Below, piece by piece: positions 33,971-45,282 of a DNA stretch of 64,000 nucleotides. A program made the position numbers and the translations under genes. The notes under the pieces were generated by a model. It was not told the origin of the DNA. It did not search any database and worked only from the letters and a program-made list of their open reading frames with translations. Source of the stretch: Parietaria judaica (Eukaryota; Streptophyta; Magnoliopsida; Rosales; Urticaceae); NCBI GenBank assembly GCA_954871525.1, contig OX940872.1, positions 25,453,746 through 25,517,745 on the forward strand, in the 5' to 3' direction. Numbering within the stretch: the first letter of the stretch is position 1; every line of letters starts with the position of its first letter.

Positions 33971-34862
33971 TAATGGAGAGCAATGCTTGTTGAGGTCAAA
34001 AATCGGCCTCTACAGTCACGGAGTTACGGTTGACATAACTCCGAGTTTAGATTTACCTCAGAGCTCAGGTCTTTTCGTGTCCACTAAATCACTTCGAAAG
34101 AGATGAGTGTTTTAGAATAAATTGGATGTTTTGCTTGTGCTTCAAAATTAAAGCTTTGTATATTGTGATGGTTCAAAATGCGACCCCTTGGCCTTAGATC
34201 TCTATTTATACAATTCAGATATTCAAATAAGTCCTCATGATTGGACTGTTATATAATTTGTGTTTGTTTCTATCATAAATGCCATAATGGCATAGCTGTA
34301 ATTATGGGCGTAATCATCGTCGTTAACTCGCTAGCGCCGCTCGAGTTGTGTTGATTGTCTTCATCATGTGTCTTTGCTGTCATTTACTCGCGAGCCTTGT
34401 TGAAGAGAGCACATTATCTCTCTATCGCTGGTGACAGGCTTCGTCGATGAGGTTTCATCGATGAAGTCTATCGTCTTTTGGTGATGAGGATCTTCGTCGC
34501 GTATCTTCCTCGCAGTCTTCTTTGACCAATAGTTGACTTGGACCAAAAAGGCTAATCTGGTATTGGGCCTTTGATTTCCGAAGCACAAATATTGAACGAC
34601 ATAAATAGATTTCGTCGTAACAATGTAAAATTATCGTTGGACGAAATCGTACCTCAACAATGCTCGACATGTCTAGAACTACTGGATTGTTAAAAAAACG
34701 ATGTCCTTTTTGCTGAAAAATGCGCACTTGTTTCACTTCCGATATATCATCGCTTAGACCATACGATAAGCCACATGCCCGGTACGTCGGGAGCTTTCAA
34801 GATAGATTGTCTTAAAGAAATCGAAACACCAGTCGCTTGATTCTTACGTGTTAGATTTATAG
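33971..34862 (+). pseudogene. RING finger pseudogene split by a solo LTR
   Basis: Relative of the 32381 gene. Its sequence ggagagcaatgct (33975-33987) continues at 34665 with cgacatgtctagaactactgg after a 672-bp insertion. Downstream the centre gcgcacttgtttcacttccg is kept, but the next zinc-binding Cys codon is tat and the CPVC motif is lost. The N-terminal half is missing or unrecognisable. It ends gcttgattcttacgtgttag..tag like the other copies. Not functional. Confidence 0.85.
33988..34659. mobile_element. Solo LTR, 672 bp, in the RING pseudogene
   Basis: Starts tgttgaggtcaaaaatcggc and ends cgaaatcgtacctcaaca, giving TG...CA with a 9-bp terminal inverted repeat. It is flanked by a 5-bp duplication atgct (33983-33987 and 34660-34664). 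The intact RING gene shows the empty site ggagagcaatgctcgatctg. No internal retrotransposon domain remains, as expected after LTR-LTR recombination. Confidence 0.93.
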
Positions 34863-35966
34863 ATTTTCTTTTTAGGTTAACATTTTTTTTATGTTTAATA
34901 TATTTGAAGTTCATTATCATTTCTTTGTGTGTATTTAGTGGGCGATAATATGAATTACAATTACATGCAATTCGCTTAACCTAACATGATTTCCGTCAAA
35001 TTAATGAAACAAAAAATGCAAAGTATTTGCGGAAGATCGCAAAATAATCGCCAACAACCTATTATGAACCCACATAAAGAAAATAGTCTATGATACCCAT
35101 CAAAACCTCGACCTCAAATTAAGAACTCTTTACCCTCATAAATTTGCAATTCCTATTAATATTCCATAACTTTTAGAGGATCGGTGGTGAAAGCCCTTAT
35201 GTTATTGATTTTGGTACAATTTAATACTTATATCAAAATTTTAGGGGCAAATTTTTTTATATTATTGGTTTTTGCGTAAGTAAGTATTTATGTTATAATT
35301 TTTATTACAAAAATATTTATATTATTATTTTCTATTCAATTAAGTACTTATGTTAAGTTTTTAATGGTGAAAATGAAACTAGGTATATAAAGAACAAACT
35401 TGGAATCTAGAGAGAGGGCTGATTTCACAAATGCAATAAATATAGGAAAACTTTATCTAATAATTCTTTTAAACAGGACTAACGGTAAACTATATACCAC
35501 AAAGTTTTCATAATTTTAAGAGTTAATGAGTTAATGAACGAAATACCTATTTGTGATTCAACATTTCGAAAAAAAATACTCATTTCTATTTTTGGTAATC
35601 AAAACCACCAATTAATTAAAATATGGACTAATATACAATTCAAATTAATTAATTAATATTTGGAATTGAAATTACGTTTAAAACTAATTAATAATACGAA
35701 TTAATTAATAAAATAAAAATAAAGAATTTTCCTTAAATGTAGCTAAATAGAATAACTCATTAATCTTAATCATTACTTAATTATTTTTAAATATTTTCTC
35801 CCTATTAATCAGTATTCTAACGATTTAAATTTTAAAATCAAAATTTCAAAATTCTTAAAATCATAGGAAATAATGAGTACAAATTACTATAAAATCTACA
35901 AAGATAAATTGTATTAAAATATATCAATTCCAACTTGTAAATTTAATTACGAATCTTGTTATGCAT
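34863..35966. repeat. 3' flank of the RING pseudogene, duplicated
   Basis: 34863-35480 matches 52892-53032 plus 54465-54960 (gtgggcgataatatgaatta, atcgccaacaacct, atctagagagagggctgatt). It shows what the 53-kb locus looked like before its insertion. 35480-35960 is AT-rich with nothing recognised. Confidence 0.6.
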
Positions 35967-36945
35967 AAAGGTTTAAAATGCCTCTTGCCGATGTCGTTTC
36001 GTATTTTCTGTTTTATGGATATATCGCTTGCCGGTGGGTATGTCGATGGGCATGCCGCATGCCGCATATACCGCATGCCGATGGGGTTTTCGATGGATAT
36101 TTTGTAAAAAATATTTGAGTATTTATGCAAGATATTTATATAGGTTCAAAATTACATATTTAATAAATACAGGACATAATTGTATAAAAAAAAAACACAT
36201 TTGTAACTTAAATATATAGGTGAAATGTATAATGTTAAGTCACTTTATTAGTTGAAGTGTATGATGTTAAGTCAAATTATTATGTGAAGTGAATATGGTG
36301 AATATGTATATTAAGTGTATAATATTAAGTGAATATGCATGTTAATTGTATATGTATGTTAACAAATTTAATATTAGTTGAAGTGTATAATATTAAATGA
36401 ATATATATATCTTAAGTGTATATGTATGTTATGTGAAGTCAATATGTATGTTTGTATATTATTATTCGAAGTGTATAAAATTAAGTTAAATTATTAGGTG
36501 AAGTGTATGTTAAGTGTGAATGTGTGATATTAGTTGAATAAAAAAAGTCCCACGTCGATAGATGACAAGAGTTTGGTGATTTTTATATACCAAATATTAG
36601 GGACAAGGGCTTGGGCCCCTAGGGTCATAGGATTTTGTAGATGGGGGAGGACTCACACAAATGTTCTACCACACGCGCAAGCTGCCGATGTCCGACCGGC
36701 CGGGCGTGGCGAGGCGGGGTGGGGTGCTCTTGTGCAAGTAGTATTTTTGCCAAAATCTATCAAAATTTTAATTTTTAGAAAAATTCCATCCATTTTTTGC
36801 ACATTTTACACACAAAAACGAAAAACGAAAAACGAAATTCCATCCACATGCCCATGCAAAAAATGGAAAAATCCAGCGAAACGAAAAGGTTTTCGTTTCG
36901 CATACCTCCGAAAAACAAAAATCGGTCGAAATATCGACCACCTTG
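35967..36945. mobile_element. hAT-type element (CAAGG family), long form
   Basis: Left end aaaggtttaaaatgcctctt with the family signature cttgccgatgtcgtttcg; right end gaccaccttg. Candidate target duplication ttatgcat / atatgtat matches at 6 of 8 positions. Same architecture as 61080-61894, including the tgaagtgtataatatta tandem motifs, but with a GC-rich insert at 36530-36745. Confidence 0.7.
36547..36748 (+). ncRNA. Candidate RNA polymerase III unit (USE + TATA), unproven
   Basis: gtcccacgtcg at 36547-36557 is one base from the plant snRNA upstream sequence element RTCCCACATCG. A tatata box follows at 36584-36589, 26 nt away, close to the three-turn spacing of polymerase III snRNA-type promoters in plants. 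A GC-rich stretch of about 130 nt then runs to a ttttt at 36744-36748. I cannot match the sequence to U1-U6, U3, 7SL or MRP RNA. TCCCACATCG-like strings also start some LTRs (for example Cassandra-type), so an LTR fragment is the main alternative. Confidence 0.3.
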
Positions 36946-37340
36946 ATATGTATATACAAATACTTTATACGGGAATTGCTTATGTAAATCGTAAATATCA
37001 ACCATAACTGTATAATATTAAACTATGAATATTTACAAAATATATTTAAACTGTAAATATGTATACGAAATTCAGACTGTAAATATATATACCCATACCA
37101 AAACAAGAACTATAAAATTATATATACCAAATACTAGTACCAAATATATATACCAATACAAATACCAAATTTAAATTGCAAATATATATACTACTACCAA
37201 ACGTATCTTTAAATTGTAAGTATATGGACGAAATTTTATTAACATGTAAAAAACTGTATATATATTTACAAAATTTTATTACTAGTGAAAAACTGTAAAA
37301 GTATCTACGAAATTTTATGAGCGTGTTGAACATTTTCAAA
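36946..37340. other. AT-rich intergenic
   Basis: Low-complexity repeats of tatataccaatac and aactgtaaatatat; no gene. Confidence 0.45.
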
Positions 37341-37344
37341 TGTA

Positions 37345-37632
37345 AATTTATTTATAACGTAAACGCGACCACGACCGCCGAAGTTCGCCGAAGATCTAAA
37401 TCAAGGTCTTTCCTTTGCACGCCACCACGACCGTCGAAGTTCGCCGACCAAGCCTGCGCGCACCTCGTCCACGGCAGCGTCCCTCTTCAAACCACGACGT
37501 CAAGAACGCCATGACCGACTCGCTCCTGCGACGTTCAACCGACCCATACTTCTCTAAAGCGGATCAGACCTCCATCTTTCGCAACTCAGGCGACCTTCCG
37601 GCGACACCGAGCCACGACGTGTAATTCAAATC
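37345..37632. other. GC-rich island of unknown origin
   Basis: About 280 bp rich in cgaccaccacgaccgtcgaagttcgcc, containing an imperfect duplication of cacgaccg.cgaagttcgccga (about 37370 and 37424). Open for 69 codons in one frame but with no recognised domain. It sits directly before the Ty3-type LTR and may be part of an older element or a gene scrap. Confidence 0.35.
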
Positions 37633-39993
37633 TGTGAGATCCCGTATTTTTAGAGCCCTCAGATAAGATAGATTAGTAATTATTCAATTTTTATTCCTAA
37701 TTAAATTAGCATTTTTATATAAGATAATAGAAAATATCTTTGATATTTAAATAAAAAGTAATATTTTTTATGCTATTTAATTATCTGCGATTTTTTTTAT
37801 TAATTAGGGTTATATTTAAACCTAATTAAATTAGGGTTTTCACATATTATCTTCCTAGCCTCGTTCTCTCCCAAAAACCTCAAAAACTCTACAGAGAGAT
37901 AAGAGAGAAAAAACTATTTGACTTCTTCATCTCATCACAATAAAACGTTTTTCTTCCATCATAATAAAGGTATGATGACGTTTATCCTCTTAATTCCTTT
38001 TTATTTTCGTAATCCTATGATGCTTAATTTTCTCGAAGTTTTATCTCCCAAAATACTAATTGATTTCGCCTGAAATTTTAACCACTGTTTTGAATAGGTA
38101 GATAGAAGTCTCGTATTTAATTTCAAGATTTTTGGAGCTCTAAATCTCCGAATCGTTTTAGCGAAACACGTTGCCGAAACAAACAACAACAAAGACCACC
38201 ACTTGATCGCACTGTATTATATTTAATAATATATATGAGAAGATATTAGGGAATGAGAAGCGAATTACAAAGTTGAGAGGTGAGGTTTCATACATGCACC
38301 TCATTGCTATTTATAGGAAAATATTGAACCTAAGAAGCTAGAAAAACTTGGGCTTCACGCTCAAGAAAGGAATATTATTAAAACAATAAAAATTATTTAG
38401 CAAACTTGCCATGCAAGAATACTTGATGGCCAAGTAAGTTTATTGTTCACATAAATGGCTCAGAATAATATTTTTAGTTTTTTACTCTTTTAGGAGAAAC
38501 TGGAAAATTCTGCATAATAGATTTCGATTTTTAAAATTCATAGAGTCCGAATAAGGATTTTTATACAGAGATAATTTTTATACAGAATTAAATTTTGAGC
38601 AGGTTTCGTGTTTTACAAAATTTGAAAAGATATCAGAAAATATCCTGAAACTGCGTTTTAGTATTTCTGCCAAATTAAAAAGTTATGATCTCGCATAGTT
38701 GCAGGTTTCTTATGAAATTTATCCAAACACAAAAGTTTTTCGTTTTCGATATATTATGGTAGTTCGTGAAGAACACTTTTTCCAATTATGGTATGATTTT
38801 AGTATATCACGAAAATACCTCAAAAGTCCTTTTGAAAATTAACCGAAATCCCCGTTTATCCTTTAAGTCAAGCTTTAGGAATTATCTAGCTAGTGATATA
38901 GTTCTAATCTATAGTTAGAAAAGTATGGTCTAGGAGCATCGTTAGTAGAGGCGCCTTCGTCGGAGTCGCGAGAAAGAAAATCAAACTGATTCAGGTGAGT
39001 TCAACCTCACTGCGGTTCGAATTAGTTTGAAAATAAACGTGTTGTTTGACATGTTTGATGTGTGGTTTTGTTGAAACGCTTGCTAGAATATTATTGAATG
39101 TGTGCTTATCGTTTTCTTTCATAATTTATGCATGAGTAAATAATAAGTATTTAATTATAGATGAATGTGCAAGATTGATGTTGATTATGTGACGATCGTG
39201 AATGATTATCGAGAGATGTTGTGTTCCTTTATCTAGAATAAGATATGGAATGTTGCCATTTAATAAACTCATGATATTAAGAACAAGAGAAATATAGGGA
39301 TTAATAAGGTGTCGTACCACACCTCACGAGGAGGTTCTAAGAGTTTTGATTTATCTTGAGATGAGCGAGTCATTGAGGACGGATTTATCTTGCGGTTTAG
39401 CTAAACTGCGAATGTTATGTAGATTTCTAACCCGAGATGAGCGAGTCATTGATGATGAGATTAATCATACGGTATCATGACCCGCCAGATGTATTGACCT
39501 TAGGCTTCGGGACATGTGCACCCATGTCGATCTATTGAGTCTCGCGCGAATGAAGTTGGTACATACACAATATGGTGATCACATATGATAAGATTAGTAA
39601 TAGATTCCTAAAATGCAAAATGAAGAATAATTGGTGCCTTATATATATTTTTGTGAGAAAATAGTTGTATCTCACTGAGCTTTTAGCTTACACAAAAGAT
39701 TTTTCGTTCGTAGTGTAGGTACGAAACCTATGATATGATTTAATGGTGGATTGGACAGTGACGGTGGAGGATGTGCGAGGAATTGGGTGAGTGGATAATC
39801 ACTTTGAAGACGTTTTCCGCTTATGTTTCATACATATTATTGGTTTTAAAAAATGAATTCTTAATAATTATTTTTAATATTTACGTATTTACTTATTTAC
39901 TATTAAGTTAAGAAAAAAATTAATGTCCAAGTATGTTCAAAGAGTTTTAAGGTAGTCACTAAGTGACGATTTTGAAAAAGTCGAGTCGTTACA
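37633..39993 (+). mobile_element. Long LTR of a Ty3/Gypsy-type retrotransposon
   Basis: Begins tgtgagatcccgtattttta and ends gtcgagtcgttaca, immediately followed by a primer binding site complementary to initiator methionine tRNA. Internal signals include leader-like tctctcccaaaaacctc and repeated gatgagcgagtcattga (about 39360 and 39435). About 2.36 kb is long but within the range of Tekay-like chromoviruses. The second LTR and the gag-pol region are absent, so the element is truncated after about 0.6 kb of internal sequence. Confidence 0.7.
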
Positions 39994-39995
39994 AT

Positions 39996-40007
39996 TGGTA
40001 TCAGAGC
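39996..40007 (+). other. Retrotransposon primer binding site
   Basis: tggtatcagagc, the standard complement of plant initiator tRNA-Met 3' end, two bases after the LTR end. Confidence 0.9.
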
Positions 40008-40572
40008 AGTGATCTTGCCATCCTACCTCACATATCATCTACAACGTTATCCGTCACAATCCATGTAAGTTAACAATTGATCATTTTGATTAATTCATAC
40101 CTACCTTCTCTTTTTTGCTCCAACCTAAAGTCAGCGCTCGGCTGGCTTGCTCTGGTTAGCTGTATGCCACATGCAGCTTGCTGATTTGTGACTTGAACCA
40201 CCCAAAGTCAGCGCTGGGCTGGCTTTTCCTGGTTGGTTCTTCGCGGGCCCACGTGCTTGTGTTGTGAGAGAAGATCAGCGTACAAGCTAACCACAAGCAT
40301 GACCATGCACATTCCGATGCTTCCTAAAATCTGGGATTAGGCTGCCAGCGTGAAATCAGTGTCATGTGGCACAATCTGAGGCCAAGCTCGGATGATTCCC
40401 AAAATCTGGTCAAACCCGGACCGTCATCTAATTTTAAAAATAAAATTAAATAACAGAAAATACAAAAATAATATTATAAAAATATTATAAATTATTTTCA
40501 CCAAAATCAATTCCAAAATAATTCTCTAAACTATTATCCCTAAATTAAATTAATTATCCATTGTAAATCAGG
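40008..40572. other. Retrotransposon leader remnants
   Basis: No open gag or pol frame. Contains a tandem duplication with landmark aaagtcagcgct.ggctggct at about 40130 and 40205. It joins the truncated internal regions of two elements lying in opposite orientations. Confidence 0.5.
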
Positions 40573-40690
40573 GCTCTGATACCAATTGTTGGAATCGATA
40601 TCGCTCAATCACCGATTCCGAGTCAAATCTGCGGATGTAGACCCGAATCGGTCACCGCCGACTCCTAAGAAAGTGTAATCCATGGACCAT
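40573..40690 (-). mobile_element. Second primer binding site and LTR stub, - strand
   Basis: gctctgatacca at 40573-40584 is the same primer binding site on the other strand, followed by an LTR end starting tgttggaatcgatatcgctc at 40587. The LTR appears cut off near 40690, where RING-unit flanking sequence (cattcaaatcctgcttg) begins. Confidence 0.65.
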
Positions 40691-41301
40691 TGTAAAATCG
40701 CATGCCAAATCCATTCAAATCCTGCTTGGATGGAAAAGTGCTCGATAATCAGAAACACAACGCTAATTATATATAAATCCTGGTTTATTTAGATTCCGCA
40801 TATTTTAATTCGGGTCTTTTTATTCGTTGTAAAATGAATCCGGGTATTGTGGATTCTAGATATTTCAATCCAATTTTTTTTTTATATATAAATATTTTGC
40901 GTAAAAACATAACCCGAATTTAGGATTTTTGATAAGTAATTTTTAATTAGAAAAGCCACGTGCATGAAAGATATGGCATGCCATGTGTTGGTCACATAAC
41001 ACTTAAGTAACGATTTTGGATGGAAGTCAAACGGCCATATAATTTAGGAGTATTGGTACTTTGTCCGGATAAAAAAAAAATGGTACTTATACTGCTACAA
41101 TCCAAATCTTTTAATTATAATTTGTTAAAATCGTGGCATATAAACCAAAGTTAATAGAAAGATACCGATAAAACGATCGATCAAAAGAATTTTTATTGAA
41201 TTGCATGTCAAACTCATTGAAGTTCTTCTTGTATGGAAAAGTGCTCGATATTCGCTAACAACCATTAAACATAAAAAGATAATGATACATCAATTTGAAC
41301 T

Positions 41302-41763
41302 TCAATTTCTAAAAGACAAGAATATAGAATCAGCGGATTCATCTCTCACGGTTATCAACCGGATGCCTTTCACTGCCCTGCGACAGACCGGGCACTTCCT
41401 GGTAACCGCGGCCCGCCCGATGATGCAGCTGAAGTGAAACTCATGCATGCATTCTCGGAGAGCCACGATGTTTTTCCCAAATCTCAATCCCTTTAGGCAG
41501 ATCAAGCACCGATCGTATTTGTTGCGCGTCTGAGATGACTCATCATCGAACTTTACGTCGTCTTTGTCTCTGTCGCGTGTGTGATTTCCCATCTCGACGT
41601 CGAACTCGTCATCCCCCGGGCAGCAACAGTAGTCAAAGAGCTCTAAGAGAAAGACGGCTGAATACCATAGCACGGGAAGGAGTGCTAAACAGACCAAAGT
41701 CAGTGTGAACCATCCTAATGCCGTGGTGGGTTTCTCGCTGGGTGTATTCGGCAACAAAAACAT
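41302..41763 (-). CDS. Membrane-anchored RING-H2 finger protein (gene B)
   Basis: 153 residues, same predicted protein as gene C. N-terminal hydrophobic helix, Cys/Asp patch and RING-H2 with ligands at residues 86, 89, 105, 107, 110, 113, 124 and 127. Arg replaces the usual E2-contact Trp, as in gene A. The open frame and start codon match gene A, with Glu10 and Leu26 as the differences. Unlike gene A, no + strand RING gene lies opposite it: a transposon starts about 290 bp upstream. It should be expressed from its own short upstream region if that suffices. Probable E3 ubiquitin ligase. Confidence 0.88.
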   Translation of the reverse strand: MFLLPNTPSEKPTTALGWFTLTLVCLALLPVLWYSAVFLLELFDYCCCPGDDEFDVEMGNHTRDRDKDDVKFDDESSQTRNKYDRCLICLKGLRFGKNIVALRECMHEFHFSCIIGRAAVTRKCPVCRRAVKGIRLITVRDESADSIFLSFRN

Positions 41764-41797
41764 GTTTGCAGTTATTTGAATATTTGATATTGTGATC

Positions 41798-41798
<1 letters not shown>

Positions 41799-41857
<59 letters not shown>
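41799..41857. repeat. GT/TA microsatellite upstream of gene B
   Basis: Composite gt then ta run. It is 8 bp longer than in unit C once the t-to-c change at the start of the C copy is allowed for, and this is the only length difference between the units. Confidence 0.9.
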
Positions 41858-41860
<3 letters not shown>

Positions 41861-43198
41861 CTATAAGTAATTCGACTAGGGTTAGGAAAGGATTTATTAA
41901 ATATATTATATATACGATAGGATTTTATCTTTAAGTTTATATGATAATATCATAAATGTGTATATTATATCTAGTCAAGATAATATGTATAAGAATCGAA
42001 TCTTTCTAAGCCATTATTTCAAGACTTTTTGACCTCATTTTTTATGTTCTATATATTAAGAAATTGCTCTAATTGCCATAAATAAAAATTTTGATGACGT
42101 GGTTTTATAATATCAAAATTCATTCCTATAACACCCTTCTAATTAATCTTTTTATACCCTTATAATTAATCATTTTATTATAATTAATTTTCGTTCATAA
42201 TTAAATTTAAAGATTCCAAAATTAATTCTGAAAATAAAATGTGGGTTAGTTTTTAATCGGATTTAATTTAAAAAATAAAAAAGGATTAAAATCAGAAATT
42301 TTGCCACGTTTTATATTAACAACTATTTGCTATTAATATGGACAGTTTTTGAAAGCCAATAACGTGTAAATGCTAAACCATATCTCCTATTAATTAGGAC
42401 AGTATTTTGTGAAGAACCTACCTTTAATTTGCCAATTAGAAAGCAAATAAATCCACAACTGATTAGCTATTATTTTTTAAATAAATACATATCATTTGAG
42501 TTTCTATTTTCACATAATTTTTCAGCTTCTAGTAAATTTGAGTTTCTATTCATATTACCATAGTTAATTCTCATTAATAATTGAAAATAATAAGAGATAC
42601 AATGGCTTGTTTATTTATGTCAATATAAATTAATATGAGAAAAAGAAAATAATCGATTTTTAATTTATGTTATGTTAAATAAAAATTAATTAATGTATAT
42701 TTTTGCTATTATATGTTTGTTCTAAATTATATAATATTCGAACAAAGTAATATCCACTACATAATGTTAGTTCTAAATTAGTTCTTACTTACGTTAGTTC
42801 TAAATTAGCTCTATATATAATCACTATTAGAGCACGTTAATATATATCATATGTCTATATGCCCGTTCTTGTTTTTTTTTCTTTCTACATGTTAACCTCA
42901 ATAACAAAAGTAAAAACAAACATATTAACCTCAAGAAACTTATATAGTATTTTTGAAAGAAAAGAAAAATAACCTTAATAACATTGGAAGAAAAAAAATA
43001 CATAATTTTAATTATAATTTGTTAAAATCGTGGCATATAAACCAAAGTTAATAGAAAGATACCGATAAAACGATCGATCAAAAGAATTTTTATTGAATTG
43101 CATGTCAAACTCATTGAAGTTCTTCTTGTATGGAAAAGTGCTCGATATTCGCTAACAACCATTAAACATAAAAAGATAATGATACATCAATTTGAACT

Positions 43199-43660
43199 TC
43201 AATTTCTAAAAGACAAGAATATAGAATCAGCGGATTCATCTCTCACGGTTATCAACCGGATGCCTTTCACTGCCCTGCGACAGACCGGGCACTTCCTGGT
43301 AACCGCGGCCCGCCCGATGATGCAGCTGAAGTGAAACTCATGCATGCATTCTCGGAGAGCCACGATGTTTTTCCCAAATCTCAATCCCTTTAGGCAGATC
43401 AAGCACCGATCGTATTTGTTGCGCGTCTGAGATGACTCATCATCGAACTTTACGTCGTCTTTGTCTCTGTCGCGTGTGTGATTTCCCATCTCGACGTCGA
43501 ACTCGTCATCCCCCGGGCAGCAACAGTAGTCAAAGAGCTCTAAGAGAAAGACGGCTGAATACCATAGCACGGGAAGGAGTGCTAAACAGACCAAAGTCAG
43601 TGTGAACCATCCTAATGCCGTGGTGGGTTTCTCGCTGGGTGTATTCGGCAACAAAAACAT
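43199..43660 (-). CDS. Membrane-anchored RING-H2 finger protein (gene C)
   Basis: Same predicted 153-residue protein as gene B and an identical reading frame 1897 bp further on. Same TM helix, RING-H2 ligands and Arg at the E2-contact position. The identity of the two proteins, and of flanking non-coding DNA down to single bases, indicates a recent duplication or ongoing conversion. A collapsed or expanded assembly could also give this, but the differing microsatellites, the a-to-c base change near 44165 and the t-to-c change in the microsatellite argue for two real loci. Confidence 0.87.
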   Translation of the reverse strand: MFLLPNTPSEKPTTALGWFTLTLVCLALLPVLWYSAVFLLELFDYCCCPGDDEFDVEMGNHTRDRDKDDVKFDDESSQTRNKYDRCLICLKGLRFGKNIVALRECMHEFHFSCIIGRAAVTRKCPVCRRAVKGIRLITVRDESADSIFLSFRN

Positions 43661-43697
43661 GTTTGCAGTTATTTGAATATTTGATATTGTGATCGTC

Positions 43698-43746
<49 letters not shown>
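43698..43746. repeat. GT/TA microsatellite upstream of gene C
   Basis: Shorter version of the run at 41799-41857, in the same position relative to the start codon. Confidence 0.9.
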
Positions 43747-43749
<3 letters not shown>

Positions 43750-45282
43750 CTATAAGTAATTCGACTAGGGTTAGGAAAGGATTTATTAAATATATTATAT
43801 ATACGATAGGATTTTATCTTTAAGTTTATATGATAATATCATAAATGTGTATATTATATCTAGTCAAGATAATATGTATAAGAATCGAATCTTTCTAAGC
43901 CATTATTTCAAGACTTTTTGACCTCATTTTTTATGTTCTATATATTAAGAAATTGCTCTAATTGCCATAAATAAAAATTTTGATGACGTGGTTTTATAAT
44001 ATCAAAATTCATTCCTATAACACCCTTCTAATTAATCTTTTTATACCCTTATAATTAATCATTTTATTATAATTAATTTTCGTTCATAATTAAATTTAAA
44101 GATTCCAAAATTAATTCTGAAAATAAAATGTGGGTTAGTTTTTAATCGGATTTAATTTAAAAAACAAAAAAGGATTAAAATCAGAAATTTTGCCACGTTT
44201 TATATTAACAACTATTTGCTATTAATATGGACAGTTTTTGAAAGCCAATAACGTGTAAATGCTAAACCATATCTCCTATTAATTAGGACAGTATTTTGTG
44301 AAGAACCTACCTTTAATTTGCCAATTAGAAAGCAAATAAATCCACAACTGATTAGCTATTATTTTTTAAATAAATACATATCATTTGAGTTTCTATTTTC
44401 ACATAATTTTTCAGCTTCTAGTAAATTTGAGTTTCTATTCATATTACCATAGTTAATTCTCATTAATAATTGAAAATAATAAGAGATACAATGGCTTGTT
44501 TATTTATGTCAATATAAATTAATATGAGAAAAAGAAAATAATCGATTTTTAATTTATGTTATGTTAAATAAAAATTAATTAATGTATATTTTTGCTATTA
44601 TATGTTTGTTCTAAATTATATAATATTCGAACAAAGTAATATCCACTACATAATGTTAGTTCTAAATTAGTTCTTACTTACGTTAGTTCTAAATTAGCTC
44701 TATATATAATCACTATTAGAGCACGTTAATATATATCATATGTCTATATGCCCGTTCTTGTTTTTTTTTCTTTCTACATGTTAACCTCAATAACAAAAGT
44801 AAAAACAAACATATTAACCTCAAGAAACTTATATAGTATTTTTGAAAGAAAAGAAAAATAACCTTAATAACATTGGAAGAAAAAAAATACATAACCTCCA
44901 CAACATAAACCGTAGTTATATTGTGAATGTCATAGAAAATAACTTAAAACAAATATACATATCAAATTATTAAACGTTTTTCAAACTCCAAAGTCGAATG
45001 ATGGATGGTTTGATACGACGTCTTCGTTGTTGTTATCATCTTTTTGGCCTTTTTTTCCTGCGGATAAGGTTGCATCATTAATGGTCCAGGTTTAATCTTT
45101 TGCTTTTCCCGAATTAGCACTCCTTCAACTTGCATCGGTGCTTTATCCTTCAACTTGCGTGTATATACACGTGTATAAAGTATAAACCACATTAATATAA
45201 TCTAATATCTAAAATAAATGTAAACTAACTATATTAATATAATCTAATATCAAACATAAAAGTGAATTAAGAACATTCATCT

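Larger units (their letters stand above)
41109..43005. repeat. Tandem unit B (1897 bp) with RING gene B
   Basis: First of two adjacent, almost identical units. The unit starts ttttaattataatttg and ends aaaaaaatacataa, then starts again. It contains RING gene B, its promoter with the GT/TA repeat, and the left part of a transposon (from about 42055). Sequence differences from unit C are very few outside the microsatellite. Confidence 0.95.
43006..44894. repeat. Tandem unit C (1889 bp) with RING gene C
   Basis: Second unit. The junction with unit B reads acataa|ttttaattat. The right edge acataa is then followed by unique cctccacaac. I see no microhomology at the junction, so end joining or template switching is more likely than slippage on a repeat. 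Confidence 0.95.

Noticed and set aside
34364..34736. - strand frames of 74 and 93 codons
   Set aside because: They cross the boundary between a solo LTR and a RING pseudogene, so they cannot be one gene.
36534..37007. 157-codon + strand open frame
   Set aside because: It runs across a GC-rich insert and the AT-rich end of a hAT element; no domain and not preserved in the sister element at 61080.
43098..43334. 78-codon + strand frame overlapping RING gene C (and its twin at 41201)
   Set aside because: Antisense shadow of the RING coding sequence; duplicated only because the unit is.
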